Part shown: positions 1 through 8,366 of the stretch, piece by piece
Layout of the letters: each line of letters begins with the position of its first letter
How positions within the stretch are numbered: position 1 is the stretch's first letter
Origin: Flavihumibacter rivuli
GTDB taxonomy: Bacteria; Bacteroidota; Bacteroidia; Chitinophagales; Chitinophagaceae
Reading direction: 5' to 3'
NCBI RefSeq assembly: GCF_018595685.2
Contig: NZ_CP092334.1
Location: 3,190,001 to 3,254,000, forward strand
DNA: 64,000 nucleotides
Position numbers and translations under genes: made by a program
The notes under the pieces: model-generated
Database searches by the model: none
What the model saw: only the letters and a program-made list of their open reading frames with translations
Told to the model about the DNA's origin: nothing

Positions 1-190
<190 letters not shown>

Positions 191-203
191 TTATCTGTAT
201 TGA

Positions 204-1316
204 TCACCATTTTTCGAGTCCGAGAAGTTTCTTGCCCAATTCGTTCAACTCAGCCGTACCATATTTGGTCTGCTCCCATTTGCGGGGATCACCCGGGAAG
301 GCATAACCTTCAGGGGCAATCCTGTCGCGCCATGAATTGATCCTCCACTGGCGCAGGGCTTCATTGTCTTCTTCTGCAGGCATCATGGAAATGTACTGTG
401 CTATGCGCACCTTATTGCCGCTCAGGTTGGGGCGGATACCATGGGGCTGCAGGCTATTAAAGATAAGCAAGTCACCTGCTTCCATTTTAACCTTTACCGG
501 CTCAAAGCCAGTAGTATCGGGTTTAAACCGGTCACGGTCTTCGGGTTGGGTTTGCTTCCAGGTATCGTAGGTGCGGAACAACTCAGGAATACACTGGAAG
601 CCGCCCATGTTCTCATCTGTCTGGTCAGCAAGCGCCAGCACACCCTGCACATTCACCGGCCTGGTCTCCGGGTCATAATCCCAGTGGATGAAACCTTTGT
701 ATTCATGGCCTGGCCTGATGGGGAAGTTAAGGTTGGCCCTGTCAATGGTCACCCACAGTTTTTCGGTACCCCAGATATCAACAAATGCATCATATACTCT
801 TTGCATCTGGCGGTTGTTCCAGAGGTGCTGGTTATTATAAACTTCCACCATTCCCGTATTGGTGAGTTCCTTCATCTTCATTTCGGCGCGGGGCGGGGTG
901 TACCAGGTATCTGGGTTGTTGGGGTCCTTTTCTTCAAATTCCCAAAGGAAGGCAGCTGTTGCCAATGCCTGTTCCCTGGGCACGGCATTCTTGATCACTA
1001 TGTAACCATTGTGGATCCAGAAATACCAGTCTTCTTCACTCAGCACACGGAGTGGCTGGCCATTGCTGCGGTCGTTGAGTTGGGTAGCACTGCTCTTTGC
1101 AGTGGACGGATTGCCCGGTATATCCAAATGGGCATTATTGGGCGTCATGGTGGGGGCCATAGTAGCGGCCATGGTTTGCTGTGACATATGATTGCGTTTA
1201 TTGGTTAAAAGGAAGGGATAAAGCGGTGGCGGCTGGACAGGGCCGATGACTCCTGGTGCAGTAGCCGGTTGCGGTGCGGTACTTACAGGATTGTTCATGG
1301 CGACTTGTCGCGGCAT
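204..1316 (-). CDS. Phytanoyl-CoA dioxygenase (PhyH) family protein
   Basis: Fe(II)/2-oxoglutarate-dependent oxygenase of the PhyH type. The iron triad is visible: HWD in GFIHWDYDP and a distal His in LQPHGIRP, followed by the Arg that should bind 2-oxoglutarate. These enzymes hydroxylate small molecules; the substrate is unknown. The first 43 residues are Pro/Ala/Thr-rich and unlike the family, so an internal ATG at 1187 (start MSQQT) may be the real start; the longer frame is given because its ATG follows an A-rich stretch common before Bacteroidota starts. It is probably co-transcribed with the aldo/keto reductase and is divergent from the AraC regulator, a plausible controller. Confidence 0.85.
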   Translation of the reverse strand: MPRQVAMNNPVSTAPQPATAPGVIGPVQPPPLYPFLLTNKRNHMSQQTMAATMAPTMTPNNAHLDIPGNPSTAKSSATQLNDRSNGQPLRVLSEEDWYFWIHNGYIVIKNAVPREQALATAAFLWEFEEKDPNNPDTWYTPPRAEMKMKELTNTGMVEVYNNQHLWNNRQMQRVYDAFVDIWGTEKLWVTIDRANLNFPIRPGHEYKGFIHWDYDPETRPVNVQGVLALADQTDENMGGFQCIPELFRTYDTWKQTQPEDRDRFKPDTTGFEPVKVKMEAGDLLIFNSLQPHGIRPNLSGNKVRIAQYISMMPAEEDNEALRQWRINSWRDRIAPEGYAFPGDPRKWEQTKYGTAELNELGKKLLGLEKW

Positions 1317-1573
1317 AATTTTTTACCGGGGGATGGACGGGGATCAACTGTTCGAGGTTGATTCGATTGGCAGGGTTGGTTGATTTTACCTGTGGCATAT
1401 GGCAAACGTTGAAGGTGAATGACCATTCAAAACTACCTCCTGGAACAGGCTGGAATCTACCATTACAATGGCCAGTTTTTGCGCTGTATTGATATTTTTT
1501 GTAAGTTTTGTTGGTTTTTGGACCAATCGGGAGCAATTTCAATGGAAACCGGTTCCGCCATTACCCAGTATTT

Positions 1574-2419
1574 ATGAAGGTTAAACTCGAAGCCATACAG
1601 CCTGATGCAGACAGTTCATTCAAGATACTGCTGACACCTAACCTCAATGACCTGTTCTACTGGCATTTCCACCCGGAATACGAGATCGTTTATGTGGAGG
1701 CCGGGAGTGGGATTCGTCATATAGGTGACCATATTTCCAGGTATGAAGAAAGTGACCTGGCCCTGATCGGTCCTAATATCCCCCATCTCAATTTTGATTA
1801 TGGGGTAAAGACCACTGTGGAAACAGTAGTGGTTCAAATGAAGGAGCATTTTCTTGGCGAGGCATTTTTTGCATTGCCGGAGATCGCAGCCATCAATGAC
1901 CTGTTTGAAAGGGCGCGTACAGGTCTGGCTTTTTATGGGGAGACCAAAAAACTTGCGGGAGAACTATTGAAAACGCTTACCAACCTTTCGCATTTCGACC
2001 AGTTGATCGCCTTGCTAAAAGTGTTTCAGTTGTTGGCCGAATCCAAAGAGTTCATTTCCCTTGATACAAGGCCGATCGCGAAGGCCTCTGTTCTCAAGGA
2101 GCAGAAGAGACTACACCGGATCTATCATTATATAGAAAGCCATTACCAGGACCCGATTGATGTAAATGAGGTGGCGAAATTGTCGAACCTGACCACAGCG
2201 GCCTTTTGCCGGTACTTTAAGAAATCTACCCATCTTACCTTCACCGACTTCCTTAACCAATACAGGATCAACCAGGCGAAGAAATTATTGCTGCAGGAGA
2301 AATCAATCACAGAAGCCTGTTACGAAAGCGGCTTCGAGCATTTGTCCTATTTCAATAAGACCTTCAGGAAATATACCGGAATGAATCCTTCAGCATTCCG
2401 CAAAATGCAAACAGCATAA
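1574..2419 (+). CDS. AraC family transcriptional regulator with cupin sensor domain
   Basis: 281-residue regulator. The N-terminal half is a cupin-like ligand pocket (HPEYEIVYVEAGSG near residues 35-50), and the last 100 residues form the double helix-turn-helix of AraC/XylS proteins, ending with the usual YFNKTFRKYTGMNPSAFRK. I chose ATG 1574 because the in-frame sequence upstream has no family character and overlaps the promoter region. It is transcribed away from the PhyH/aldo-keto reductase pair, the classic arrangement for a local activator. Such proteins often sense sugars or sugar-derived compounds; the ligand here is unknown. A terminator-like hairpin follows directly. Confidence 0.9.
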   Translation: MKVKLEAIQPDADSSFKILLTPNLNDLFYWHFHPEYEIVYVEAGSGIRHIGDHISRYEESDLALIGPNIPHLNFDYGVKTTVETVVVQMKEHFLGEAFFALPEIAAINDLFERARTGLAFYGETKKLAGELLKTLTNLSHFDQLIALLKVFQLLAESKEFISLDTRPIAKASVLKEQKRLHRIYHYIESHYQDPIDVNEVAKLSNLTTAAFCRYFKKSTHLTFTDFLNQYRINQAKKLLLQEKSITEACYESGFEHLSYFNKTFRKYTGMNPSAFRKMQTA

Positions 2420-2448
2420 AAAATGCCGGTTGAAATATTCAACCGGCA
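2416..2448 (-). terminator. Rho-independent terminator between convergent genes
   Basis: Perfect 11-bp inverted repeat, TGCCGGTTGAA at 2424-2434 and its complement at 2438-2448, with a 3-nt loop. The run of A on its left gives a U-run on the minus-strand transcript, so it best serves the multicopper oxidase gene and may also stop AraC transcription. Confidence 0.8.
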
Positions 2449-2470
2449 CCTGTCATACTTCCAGCGCAAC

Positions 2471-4657
2471 TTAATAAGTAATGGTAAGGCCCGCACCCCA
2501 ACTCATGTCGCTGTCATAGTGCGTACTGAGTGAGATATATTTGGTAGCGATATACCTGAAGCCTGCCATGTATTCCTTATCACTATTCACCATGAAGTTC
2601 ATTCTTAACCTGCTCGTAAGGGGGATGTCTTCCCTTCCTAATTGTACCCTTACCTTTCCGTCAGTATCAATCCTCGCATCTGCCCTTATGAGCATAGGTA
2701 ATATATATTGTACACCGAAACATACGGCCGCACGTTGGTCTTTTGTATTGGTTTGACCGAAGATATTCTTTTCAGGTTCAGCGTTTTTCCGGTATCGCCA
2801 ATCGAAACCGATATAGGGCATCAGGTATTGGCGTTTGCCAATCAACCGACCGATATGCACTTCATTCTCAAATCCCTTCTCTGCGTTCAATCCAAGGCGC
2901 CATTCCGTTTGGATCAGGTACCTGGTATTGGCCAGCATGATCTCGCCATCACTGCCATTGCTTTCCAATCCGATCTGCGCCCCAAGGTAGAACCTCCTGT
3001 CATCGCGGTATACTTTCTTTATGGCTTTTGCGGGATCGGGTATTTGCGGATTGGGAGCAGAATTCTCATAACTAAAGATCCTTCCCATACCTGCCATCAT
3101 ATGATAGAGGATATGGCAATGGAAATACCAATCACCCCCGTTCTCTGAAGCATTGAATTCAATGGTATCCGTTTCCATGGGCATGATGTCAAGAACGGTC
3201 TTCCATGGCGCATTTTCTCCCTGGCCATTCACCACCCTGAAGAAATGTCCATGGAGGTGCATGGGATGACGCATCATTGAATTATTGCGGAGAATGATGC
3301 GGATGTTCTCTCCCTTTTTGATCAGTATCTTATCAGATTCTGAAATGGTCTTATTATCCATGGTCCACACATAGCGGTTCATATTGCCGGTTAGCTCGAA
3401 CTCCATGGTCCTTGTCGGTCCGGCGGGAAGGGTGGTGGGTTCCGGTGAACGAAGCATGGAATAATTAAGCGTGGTGATGCTCTGGGCGCTATCCACGATC
3501 TCCGGGTACATTACCGTATTCATGTCCATTTTCTGGAGACTCATGTTCATGCCCATGTCATTCATGCTGCCATCTGGATTGGTCATGTCGTTCATCATCT
3601 GCATTCCTTCAAAATACTTCAGCCTGGGCAGGGCTGCAGCCTTGTGCTGCTCACCTTCGCCCAACCAGATAGAGGTCGATCTTGTGCGATCTTCAGCAGT
3701 AGCCATGAATTCGAAGCTTCCTGTCGAAGGAAGGGTAACCACTACATCATAAGTTTCGGATACCCCAACGATCAATCGATCCACTTCAACTGGTTCAACA
3801 TCTTTACCATCAGTTGCCACAACCTTAATCTTTCCGCCGGCGAAATGCAGCCAGAAATAGGTGGAAGAACTGCCATTGATCACGCGTAGCCTAACTGATT
3901 CCCCGACGTTCAGGTTGACCATTTCATCCCGGGCCTTTCCATTGGCCGTGAGCAGGTCGTAATACACATCGCTTACGTCCATGGCCAGCATCCGCTTCCA
4001 TTCATTTTCCAGTTTGGTTCCCAGGTATCCGTTCTTAATGGCTTCTGCATAGTTCTGAGTAGCGCGTTTCCTGATCGCATACCAGTCGGTAGCAAAGTGA
4101 AGGGAACGCTCAACCTGGTGGGGATTTTCATTGGTCCAGTCGCTGAGCAATAGAACCTTCTCTTTCATCGGGGCCGGTTCTTTTTTGGCAATGATGAAAG
4201 CTCCATACATGCCGGATTGCTCCTGCAGCATGGTGTGCGAATGGTACCAATAGGTGCCATTCTGTACGATGGGGAATCGGAAAATATGCGTTGAATGACC
4301 TTTGATAGGAGCTGTGGTGAGGTAAGGAACGCCATCATGCTCATTCGGTAATATCAGGCCATGCCAGTGGATGGAAGTTTCCATATGCATTTCATTGTGT
4401 ACATGGATCTCAGCGGTATCGCCCTCAGTAAAATGAAGGGTTGGTGCAGGGATACTTCCATTGATGGCGATAGCCCTGGCTTTTTTGCCGGTGTATTTAA
4501 CCACTGTATCTGCCACATAGAGATGATAGATCACGAGGTTTCCTTTCTGTTCACGGAATGGAAGCTTTTCAGCCTTTCCTTGCAATGGCATGGCATTATG
4601 TTGTGCCTGCAATTGCAAACTGATAATGCTTATGAATAGAATGAATAGCGTTCTCAT
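2471..4657 (-). CDS. Multicopper oxidase with C-terminal beta-rich domain
   Basis: 728 residues with a signal peptide (cleavage near LQAQ, residue 19). All four copper-ligand motifs of laccase/CopA-like oxidases are visible: IHWHG near residue 97, WYHSH near 140, HPMHLHGHFF near 464 and HCHILYH near 515. A Met-rich stretch at about 350-390 (MQMMND, MNDMGMNM) resembles the Cu(I)-binding segments of copper-detoxifying cuprous oxidases. The last 170 or so residues are not oxidase: they alternate like beta strands, resemble CopB-type outer-membrane domains (MPYIGFDWRYRK) and end in an aromatic residue. Likely role: periplasmic oxidation and detoxification of Cu(I). It lies 5 nt downstream of the DUF3347 gene in one operon. 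Confidence 0.92.
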   Translation of the reverse strand: MRTLFILFISIISLQLQAQHNAMPLQGKAEKLPFREQKGNLVIYHLYVADTVVKYTGKKARAIAINGSIPAPTLHFTEGDTAEIHVHNEMHMETSIHWHGLILPNEHDGVPYLTTAPIKGHSTHIFRFPIVQNGTYWYHSHTMLQEQSGMYGAFIIAKKEPAPMKEKVLLLSDWTNENPHQVERSLHFATDWYAIRKRATQNYAEAIKNGYLGTKLENEWKRMLAMDVSDVYYDLLTANGKARDEMVNLNVGESVRLRVINGSSSTYFWLHFAGGKIKVVATDGKDVEPVEVDRLIVGVSETYDVVVTLPSTGSFEFMATAEDRTRSTSIWLGEGEQHKAAALPRLKYFEGMQMMNDMTNPDGSMNDMGMNMSLQKMDMNTVMYPEIVDSAQSITTLNYSMLRSPEPTTLPAGPTRTMEFELTGNMNRYVWTMDNKTISESDKILIKKGENIRIILRNNSMMRHPMHLHGHFFRVVNGQGENAPWKTVLDIMPMETDTIEFNASENGGDWYFHCHILYHMMAGMGRIFSYENSAPNPQIPDPAKAIKKVYRDDRRFYLGAQIGLESNGSDGEIMLANTRYLIQTEWRLGLNAEKGFENEVHIGRLIGKRQYLMPYIGFDWRYRKNAEPEKNIFGQTNTKDQRAAVCFGVQYILPMLIRADARIDTDGKVRVQLGREDIPLTSRLRMNFMVNSDKEYMAGFRYIATKYISLSTHYDSDMSWGAGLTITY

Positions 4658-4662
4658 GTTGA

Positions 4663-5139
4663 TTAGCGTTGAATGGTATCGGAAATATTTCCACAGGTCA
4701 ACATACTATTGCCATAGTAGGGGTTTTTGATCGCTTTGTCAAGGCTCAGCCAGTAGGCCTTCTTCATAGGGCAATAATCAATATAGATAGCCTGGGCAGC
4801 GGATCCGTTTGATTTAGCCAGTTTGGCCATGCTGTCGGACAATCCGGCAAAAGCTTCGCGCTGCAGTTTAAGGTCAGTGGAAGCAGCGATCTTCCTGGCT
4901 GATTCCTGCAGTTTGGGTTTTTCTGATTGGATGGAAGAGCTACCTGGGCTGTTCAGCAGGGTGAGGAAAGCTGATGCCTCAAATTTAGCTTTTGTGCCGT
5001 CCCCGGCAACCAATGCATTCTTGATATTGATATAATTGTTCAAAAGATTGGTGAAAGAGGATTTATTGTCCTGTGCATTAACACGGGTTCCTGCGATCAG
5101 CAGTACCATTCCCAAGAGATAATTGATAATTGATTTCAT
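4663..5139 (-). CDS. DUF3347 domain protein, secreted, copper-associated
   Basis: 158 residues with a signal peptide ending near VNAQ. The C-terminal half carries the DUF3347 signature: YCPMKKAYWLS followed by NPYYGNSMLTCG, where Cys, Met and Cys residues probably bind metal. In Bacteroidota this domain occurs alone or fused to CusB-type efflux adaptors (established knowledge), so a periplasmic copper-binding role is likely. ATG 5139 was chosen because the signal peptide begins there; the in-frame sequence further upstream runs into a terminator hairpin. It directly precedes the multicopper oxidase gene. Confidence 0.87.
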   Translation of the reverse strand: MKSIINYLLGMVLLIAGTRVNAQDNKSSFTNLLNNYINIKNALVAGDGTKAKFEASAFLTLLNSPGSSSIQSEKPKLQESARKIAASTDLKLQREAFAGLSDSMAKLAKSNGSAAQAIYIDYCPMKKAYWLSLDKAIKNPYYGNSMLTCGNISDTIQR

Positions 5140-5224
5140 GTGATTCAGTTTTGTAAGACAAAGATCGATTGATTCAATGCTGCGGGTATTATACAATCTG
5201 GGCCTTGATTTGTATGATTTTGAA

Positions 5225-5252
5225 AAAGAAAAAAGCCGGCTGGGCCGGCTTT
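5225..5252 (-). terminator. Rho-independent terminator after the HMA gene
   Basis: Stem AAAGCCGGC at 5232-5240, loop TGG, complementary arm at 5244-5252. The A-run to its left becomes a U-run on the minus strand. It sits about 45 nt past the HMA stop codon and separates that gene from the DUF3347-oxidase unit, which must therefore have its own promoter between about 5140 and 5225. Confidence 0.85.
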
Positions 5253-5294
5253 GAATCATAGGTAGGTTCAATCAATAGATCATCATGAAAAAGA

Positions 5295-5510
5295 TCAGGA
5301 AAGTCGTTCAGCTGTGTAACCAGCTTCCTTGACTGCTGCAATAATTTCTGCTGCTGTAATATCTCCTTCCGGAATCACGGAAAGTACCTTTTGGGGATCC
5401 TGCAGGTCCACCTCCCAATTGTCTTCCCCTGCGGTCTCATTCAGGAAGGGTCTTGCCTTGGTAAGGCATCCGTTGCATTTAATGTTTGTTTTGAATTTCA
5501 ATTGTTCCAT
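5295..5510 (-). CDS. Heavy-metal-associated (HMA) domain protein, CopZ-like
   Basis: 71-residue single-domain protein with the metal-binding motif KCNGC (Cys12, Cys15) after the first strand and an EAGYTAERLS ending typical of the ferredoxin-like HMA fold. It is probably a cytoplasmic Cu(I) chaperone or buffer. No P-type ATPase or copper regulator is next to it within the window. Upstream, the minus-strand sequence TAGCTTTG at 5547-5540 matches the Bacteroidota -7 box; I could not find a matching TTG at the usual distance. A 17-bp palindrome lies a further 100 nt upstream. Confidence 0.88.
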   Translation of the reverse strand: MEQLKFKTNIKCNGCLTKARPFLNETAGEDNWEVDLQDPQKVLSVIPEGDITAAEIIAAVKEAGYTAERLS

Positions 5511-5648
5511 ATGATAAATGTTAATCCGTTTGTATACTGCAAAGCTAGGACGCCACCTGCGCCAGGCCTTTACAGAATAAGGGGATTAAGTTTTATAATT
5601 CGGCAGTGATGCTTGTACTATGTGGAGTAGTCAATAGGATCGATGCAA

Positions 5649-5665
5649 TATCCCAATATGGGATA
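5649..5665. promoter_or_regulatory. 17-bp perfect palindrome upstream of the HMA gene
   Basis: TATCCCA, spacer ATA, TGGGATA: 7-bp perfect arms. It lies in the 235-nt gap between the HMA gene and the end of the VOC gene. Its size and symmetry suit a dimeric regulator, but its distance from the candidate -7 box (about 100 nt) makes the role unclear. The rest of this gap holds nothing else I recognise. Confidence 0.35.
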
Positions 5666-5745
5666 CCGTACAATAGCCTAAACTGTGATCATCTTAGCTT
5701 AAACGCCGGTCAAAATCGTATTCCTTGGTGTCCTGTCGTTCAGTC

Positions 5746-6420
5746 TTACTGTTGGTTTCCACTAAAACGATAGGGGCCTACTTCAAAAGCCGGTATTTGC
5801 TGGCCAAGGATAATGGATATGGGCAGGGTAGCAGAGGGGTCACCGGTGGGAAACCAGTTCCTCGCTGTTGATACGGTGATCAGCAAACCGTATTCATCCC
5901 CAACGGCTTTGAAGCTATCGCCATTCTCTTTCCATATCCCGGCCCCGGTCTTTTCAGCAAGAATGGAAAGCGTTTCCGGGATATTACCAACGGGGATTCC
6001 CACTTCACTGATATTGATGATATCCGCTATACTGAATCCCGGCTGGTCTGATGATGTAGCCAGGTTGAATCTTCCGATGAATTCAAGGATATTGTTGTCG
6101 GCATCACGGAAATAAACAGCCTTGGCATTCCAATCGATAAAGTCGAAAATGGTTTCGCCGTTCAATTCCAGAGGCTGGATCTTCCTTTCCACCAGGAAGT
6201 CAAAGCTGGTCCAGATTGATTGCGGCCTTACGTTAAAGGCAAAATGGTAGAGGCCTTCGGGCTTTTCAGGGTGATGGTCAAATCGCAACAAGGAATTTCC
6301 CGCAGCCACAGTGAAGGATTGGTCATTCCTTTCTATGACAGGTAATCCCATGATATCGGCATAAAACTGGAGCTGGGCTTCGAGGTTCTTGGTCTGGAAT
6401 GTAACAGAATGAAAAAGCAT
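5746..6420 (-). CDS. VOC (glyoxalase/bleomycin-resistance) family protein
   Basis: 224 residues with two vicinal-oxygen-chelate half-domains. The first opens with FHSVTFQTKNLEAQLQFYADIMGLPV and closes with FRDADNNILEFIG, where the final Glu is the usual metal-ligand position; the second begins at ISEVGIPVGN. Members act as lyases, dioxygenases or binding proteins; no specific substrate can be assigned. ATG 6420 fits the family start. It follows the saccharopine-dehydrogenase-like gene by 87 nt on the same strand. Confidence 0.85.
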   Translation of the reverse strand: MLFHSVTFQTKNLEAQLQFYADIMGLPVIERNDQSFTVAAGNSLLRFDHHPEKPEGLYHFAFNVRPQSIWTSFDFLVERKIQPLELNGETIFDFIDWNAKAVYFRDADNNILEFIGRFNLATSSDQPGFSIADIINISEVGIPVGNIPETLSILAEKTGAGIWKENGDSFKAVGDEYGLLITVSTARNWFPTGDPSATLPISIILGQQIPAFEVGPYRFSGNQQ

Positions 6421-6507
6421 GAGGATAGGTTTGCGGCAAAATTGCTGCTTTGCCTCCTTTCCTTCATAACCGCATATCAAGAAACCCTGTTAAAATGGGT
6501 TCATATT

Positions 6508-7554
6508 TTACAAAAAAGCAGACCCTTCGATCTCCAGTACGAGGTTGGATCCATAGCAGCCCGCAGGGGTTTGATAGCCCGGACAGAATTTCGCATCTAT
6601 CACTTTTTGTGCGATCACTAAACTGCTGATGGCTGTTAAGGTGTAACCGTTCTCACACCTAAGCCTGGCTTCTTTTGCCTCCCCTTTTGCATTGTAGACC
6701 TTTCCCCAGACAAGGCTATAGGACTTGCTGCGTTCTTCATCCGTAGGCCCGGCGGGCCGGCCATCGATCTTTTTTTGGATGAGTTTCCTGGCCCATTTGG
6801 TCCTGAGGAGCCAGTTGAAGAGTCCCTGTAATTTGATGAAGCGGTAAACGCCGGGAGTTATACTGGTGAAAGTGGTGATATTAGGAATGCCGGTGGTATG
6901 GAATGCAGTGGAAACATCTCCCCAGGGAATGCTCATGAACAACCAGGGGCCCTTGCCCAGGTCAACCTTACGGGTGGTAAATCCAAGGGGTTTGGGAACG
7001 ATCCTGCCGTTCTCCCGCGCAGCGCCCCCTTCGCCAATGGCCATAGCCATAGTGGTTGCAGTACCATGTGAAATGGCGCCGCCCACGCTCGCAAATCCCA
7101 ATTCGAGGTGGGTAGCATCGGGTAGCTGTTCTTTAAGGTGACTGGCCATGCAATCTGTCGGCACAACATCAAAACCCACCCCCGGCATGACCATGATGCC
7201 GGCATCTTTCGCCTGCTGGTCGTATTTTTTGGCCAGTTCGAATACCGGAATTTCCCCGGTGATATCCAGGTAATGCACTTTGTTCCGGATACAGGCTTCG
7301 ATCATCGGCCTGGCTGTGATGCTGAAAGGTCCGGCAGCATGGATGACTACACTGATATCGGAGAGCAGGCTATCCAGTTGAGCCTTGTCCTCCAGGCTGG
7401 CCACACGATAAGTCAAGGAAAATTCCTGCGCCAATTGTTGAAGGGCGGACGGGTTTCGTCCGGCAAGTATGGGGGACATGCCCCTTTTGATAGCTTCACG
7501 GATGATCAGTTTTCCGGTATAGCCATTTGCACCATAAAGAAGTATCTGAGCCAT
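6508..7554 (-). CDS. Saccharopine dehydrogenase-like NAD(P)-binding oxidoreductase
   Basis: 348 residues. The N-terminus is a Rossmann NADP-binding motif, YGANGYTGKLI, right after the start, followed by HAAGPFS and YLDITGE, signatures shared by saccharopine-dehydrogenase-like and trans-acting enoyl reductase proteins. The GVGFDVVPTDC motif also fits. These enzymes reduce lipid or polyketide-like intermediates; the true substrate is unknown. ATG 7554 places the nucleotide-binding strand at the very N-terminus. A near-match to the -7 box (CATATTTG on the minus strand) lies about 12 nt upstream, so the leader would be very short. Confidence 0.87.
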   Translation of the reverse strand: MAQILLYGANGYTGKLIIREAIKRGMSPILAGRNPSALQQLAQEFSLTYRVASLEDKAQLDSLLSDISVVIHAAGPFSITARPMIEACIRNKVHYLDITGEIPVFELAKKYDQQAKDAGIMVMPGVGFDVVPTDCMASHLKEQLPDATHLELGFASVGGAISHGTATTMAMAIGEGGAARENGRIVPKPLGFTTRKVDLGKGPWLFMSIPWGDVSTAFHTTGIPNITTFTSITPGVYRFIKLQGLFNWLLRTKWARKLIQKKIDGRPAGPTDEERSKSYSLVWGKVYNAKGEAKEARLRCENGYTLTAISSLVIAQKVIDAKFCPGYQTPAGCYGSNLVLEIEGSAFL

Positions 7555-7660
7555 ATGGGAAGTTAACAAATATGGGCATGCCGGAGAAAGCTGTTTCTGG
7601 AAGAAGCTTCAGCTATGCATTATCATTTTTCGTAACTTATAGCAAACGAAAATTGCCGTT

Positions 7661-8095
7661 ATGAAAAAGAAGACCCCTGACCTCCTCCAGTATGCCATCT
7701 GGATAGACCAAAAAAAGGCCATCATTGCCTGTATGGATAAGGCCGGTCAAATTACCACAGAATCCATGGAGTCTGCCATAGAAACACATGTCAGGTTTCC
7801 TGGTGAGACCTCTTCAAAAAGCAGGTTGTTCAGTTCAACGCTCAATAACGAGAAGCACCAGCAGAACAAGCAGCATCAGCAACGAAAAGCGTTCTTGAAG
7901 GAGGTAGCCTCCCACTTGTCGAAAGTGGGAGTAGTGGTGATCATGGGTCCGGCGGAAACCAAGTACGAACTACATAAGGAGTTGGAGAAGAAAAAGTCGA
8001 TGGCCAACGCAAGGTTGGAATTGAAGTCAGCCGATAAGATGAAACTGCACGAGATCAAGGCGGTATTGAAGGAGCGCATGAAGCCAAGCGCCTGA
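7661..8095 (+). CDS. eRF1 domain 3-like small protein
   Basis: 144-residue cytoplasmic protein. It opens with YAIWIDQKKAIIACMDKAGQI and closes with VVIMGPAETKYELHKELEKKK and a SADKMKLHEIKAVLKE segment. This pattern (AxWIDxxxA, a GPxExKxEL turn, TADKM near the end) is that of bacterial proteins resembling domain 3 of release factor eRF1 and Pelota, related in fold to ribosomal L7Ae-like proteins. The central 40 residues are Gln/Asn/His/Lys-rich and probably disordered. Function unknown; ribosome or RNA association is inference. It is monocistronic, ending at a strong terminator. Confidence 0.75.
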   Translation: MKKKTPDLLQYAIWIDQKKAIIACMDKAGQITTESMESAIETHVRFPGETSSKSRLFSSTLNNEKHQQNKQHQQRKAFLKEVASHLSKVGVVVIMGPAETKYELHKELEKKKSMANARLELKSADKMKLHEIKAVLKERMKPSA

Positions 8096-8127
8096 ATGCA
8101 CCAGGAATAATTAGGGTGTGAACGAAT

Positions 8128-8161
8128 AAAAAACCCCGGCCATCAAGGTCGGGGTTTTTTA
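8128..8161 (+). terminator. Rho-independent terminator
   Basis: AAAACCCCGGCC, loop of 4, GGTCGGGGTTTTTT with one G-T pair in the stem. It lies 35 nt after the eRF1-like gene stop, and the T-run follows on the plus strand. Confidence 0.9.
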
Positions 8162-8292
8162 GTTAGGATAGTATAAGGTTTTGTTGATAGAACGACAACA
8201 ACAGCAATAAGTAGGGTTAAAATACGGGGAATAAAAGCCGTTTTTTAAACATTGTCAGGCCTCCTTATTTGGGCTTATTTCGTTGAAGGGTT

Positions 8293-8343
8293 CGGGCAGT
8301 AAACCACCAAAATGGCTGGAATGTGGTGATTGTTTACTGCCCG
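8293..8343 (+). promoter_or_regulatory. Long hairpin in the leader of the 8367 gene
   Basis: Perfect 11-bp arms CGGGCAGTAAA (8293-8303) and TTTACTGCCCG (8333-8343) enclose 29 nt, within which CACCA (8305-8309) can pair with TGGTG (8324-8328). It ends 23 nt before the ATG and is not followed by a T-run, so it is not an ordinary terminator. It may be an mRNA leader structure or a binding site. The rest of the 271-nt gap (8096-8366) holds the terminator of the previous gene and no other recognisable element. Confidence 0.55.
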
Positions 8344-8366
8344 TCCTTAACCAAAAACAAATCAGC

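Noticed and set aside
441..1184. Plus-strand open frame across the PhyH gene.
   Set aside because: Shadow of the PhyH-like gene, whose iron triad is intact on the minus strand.
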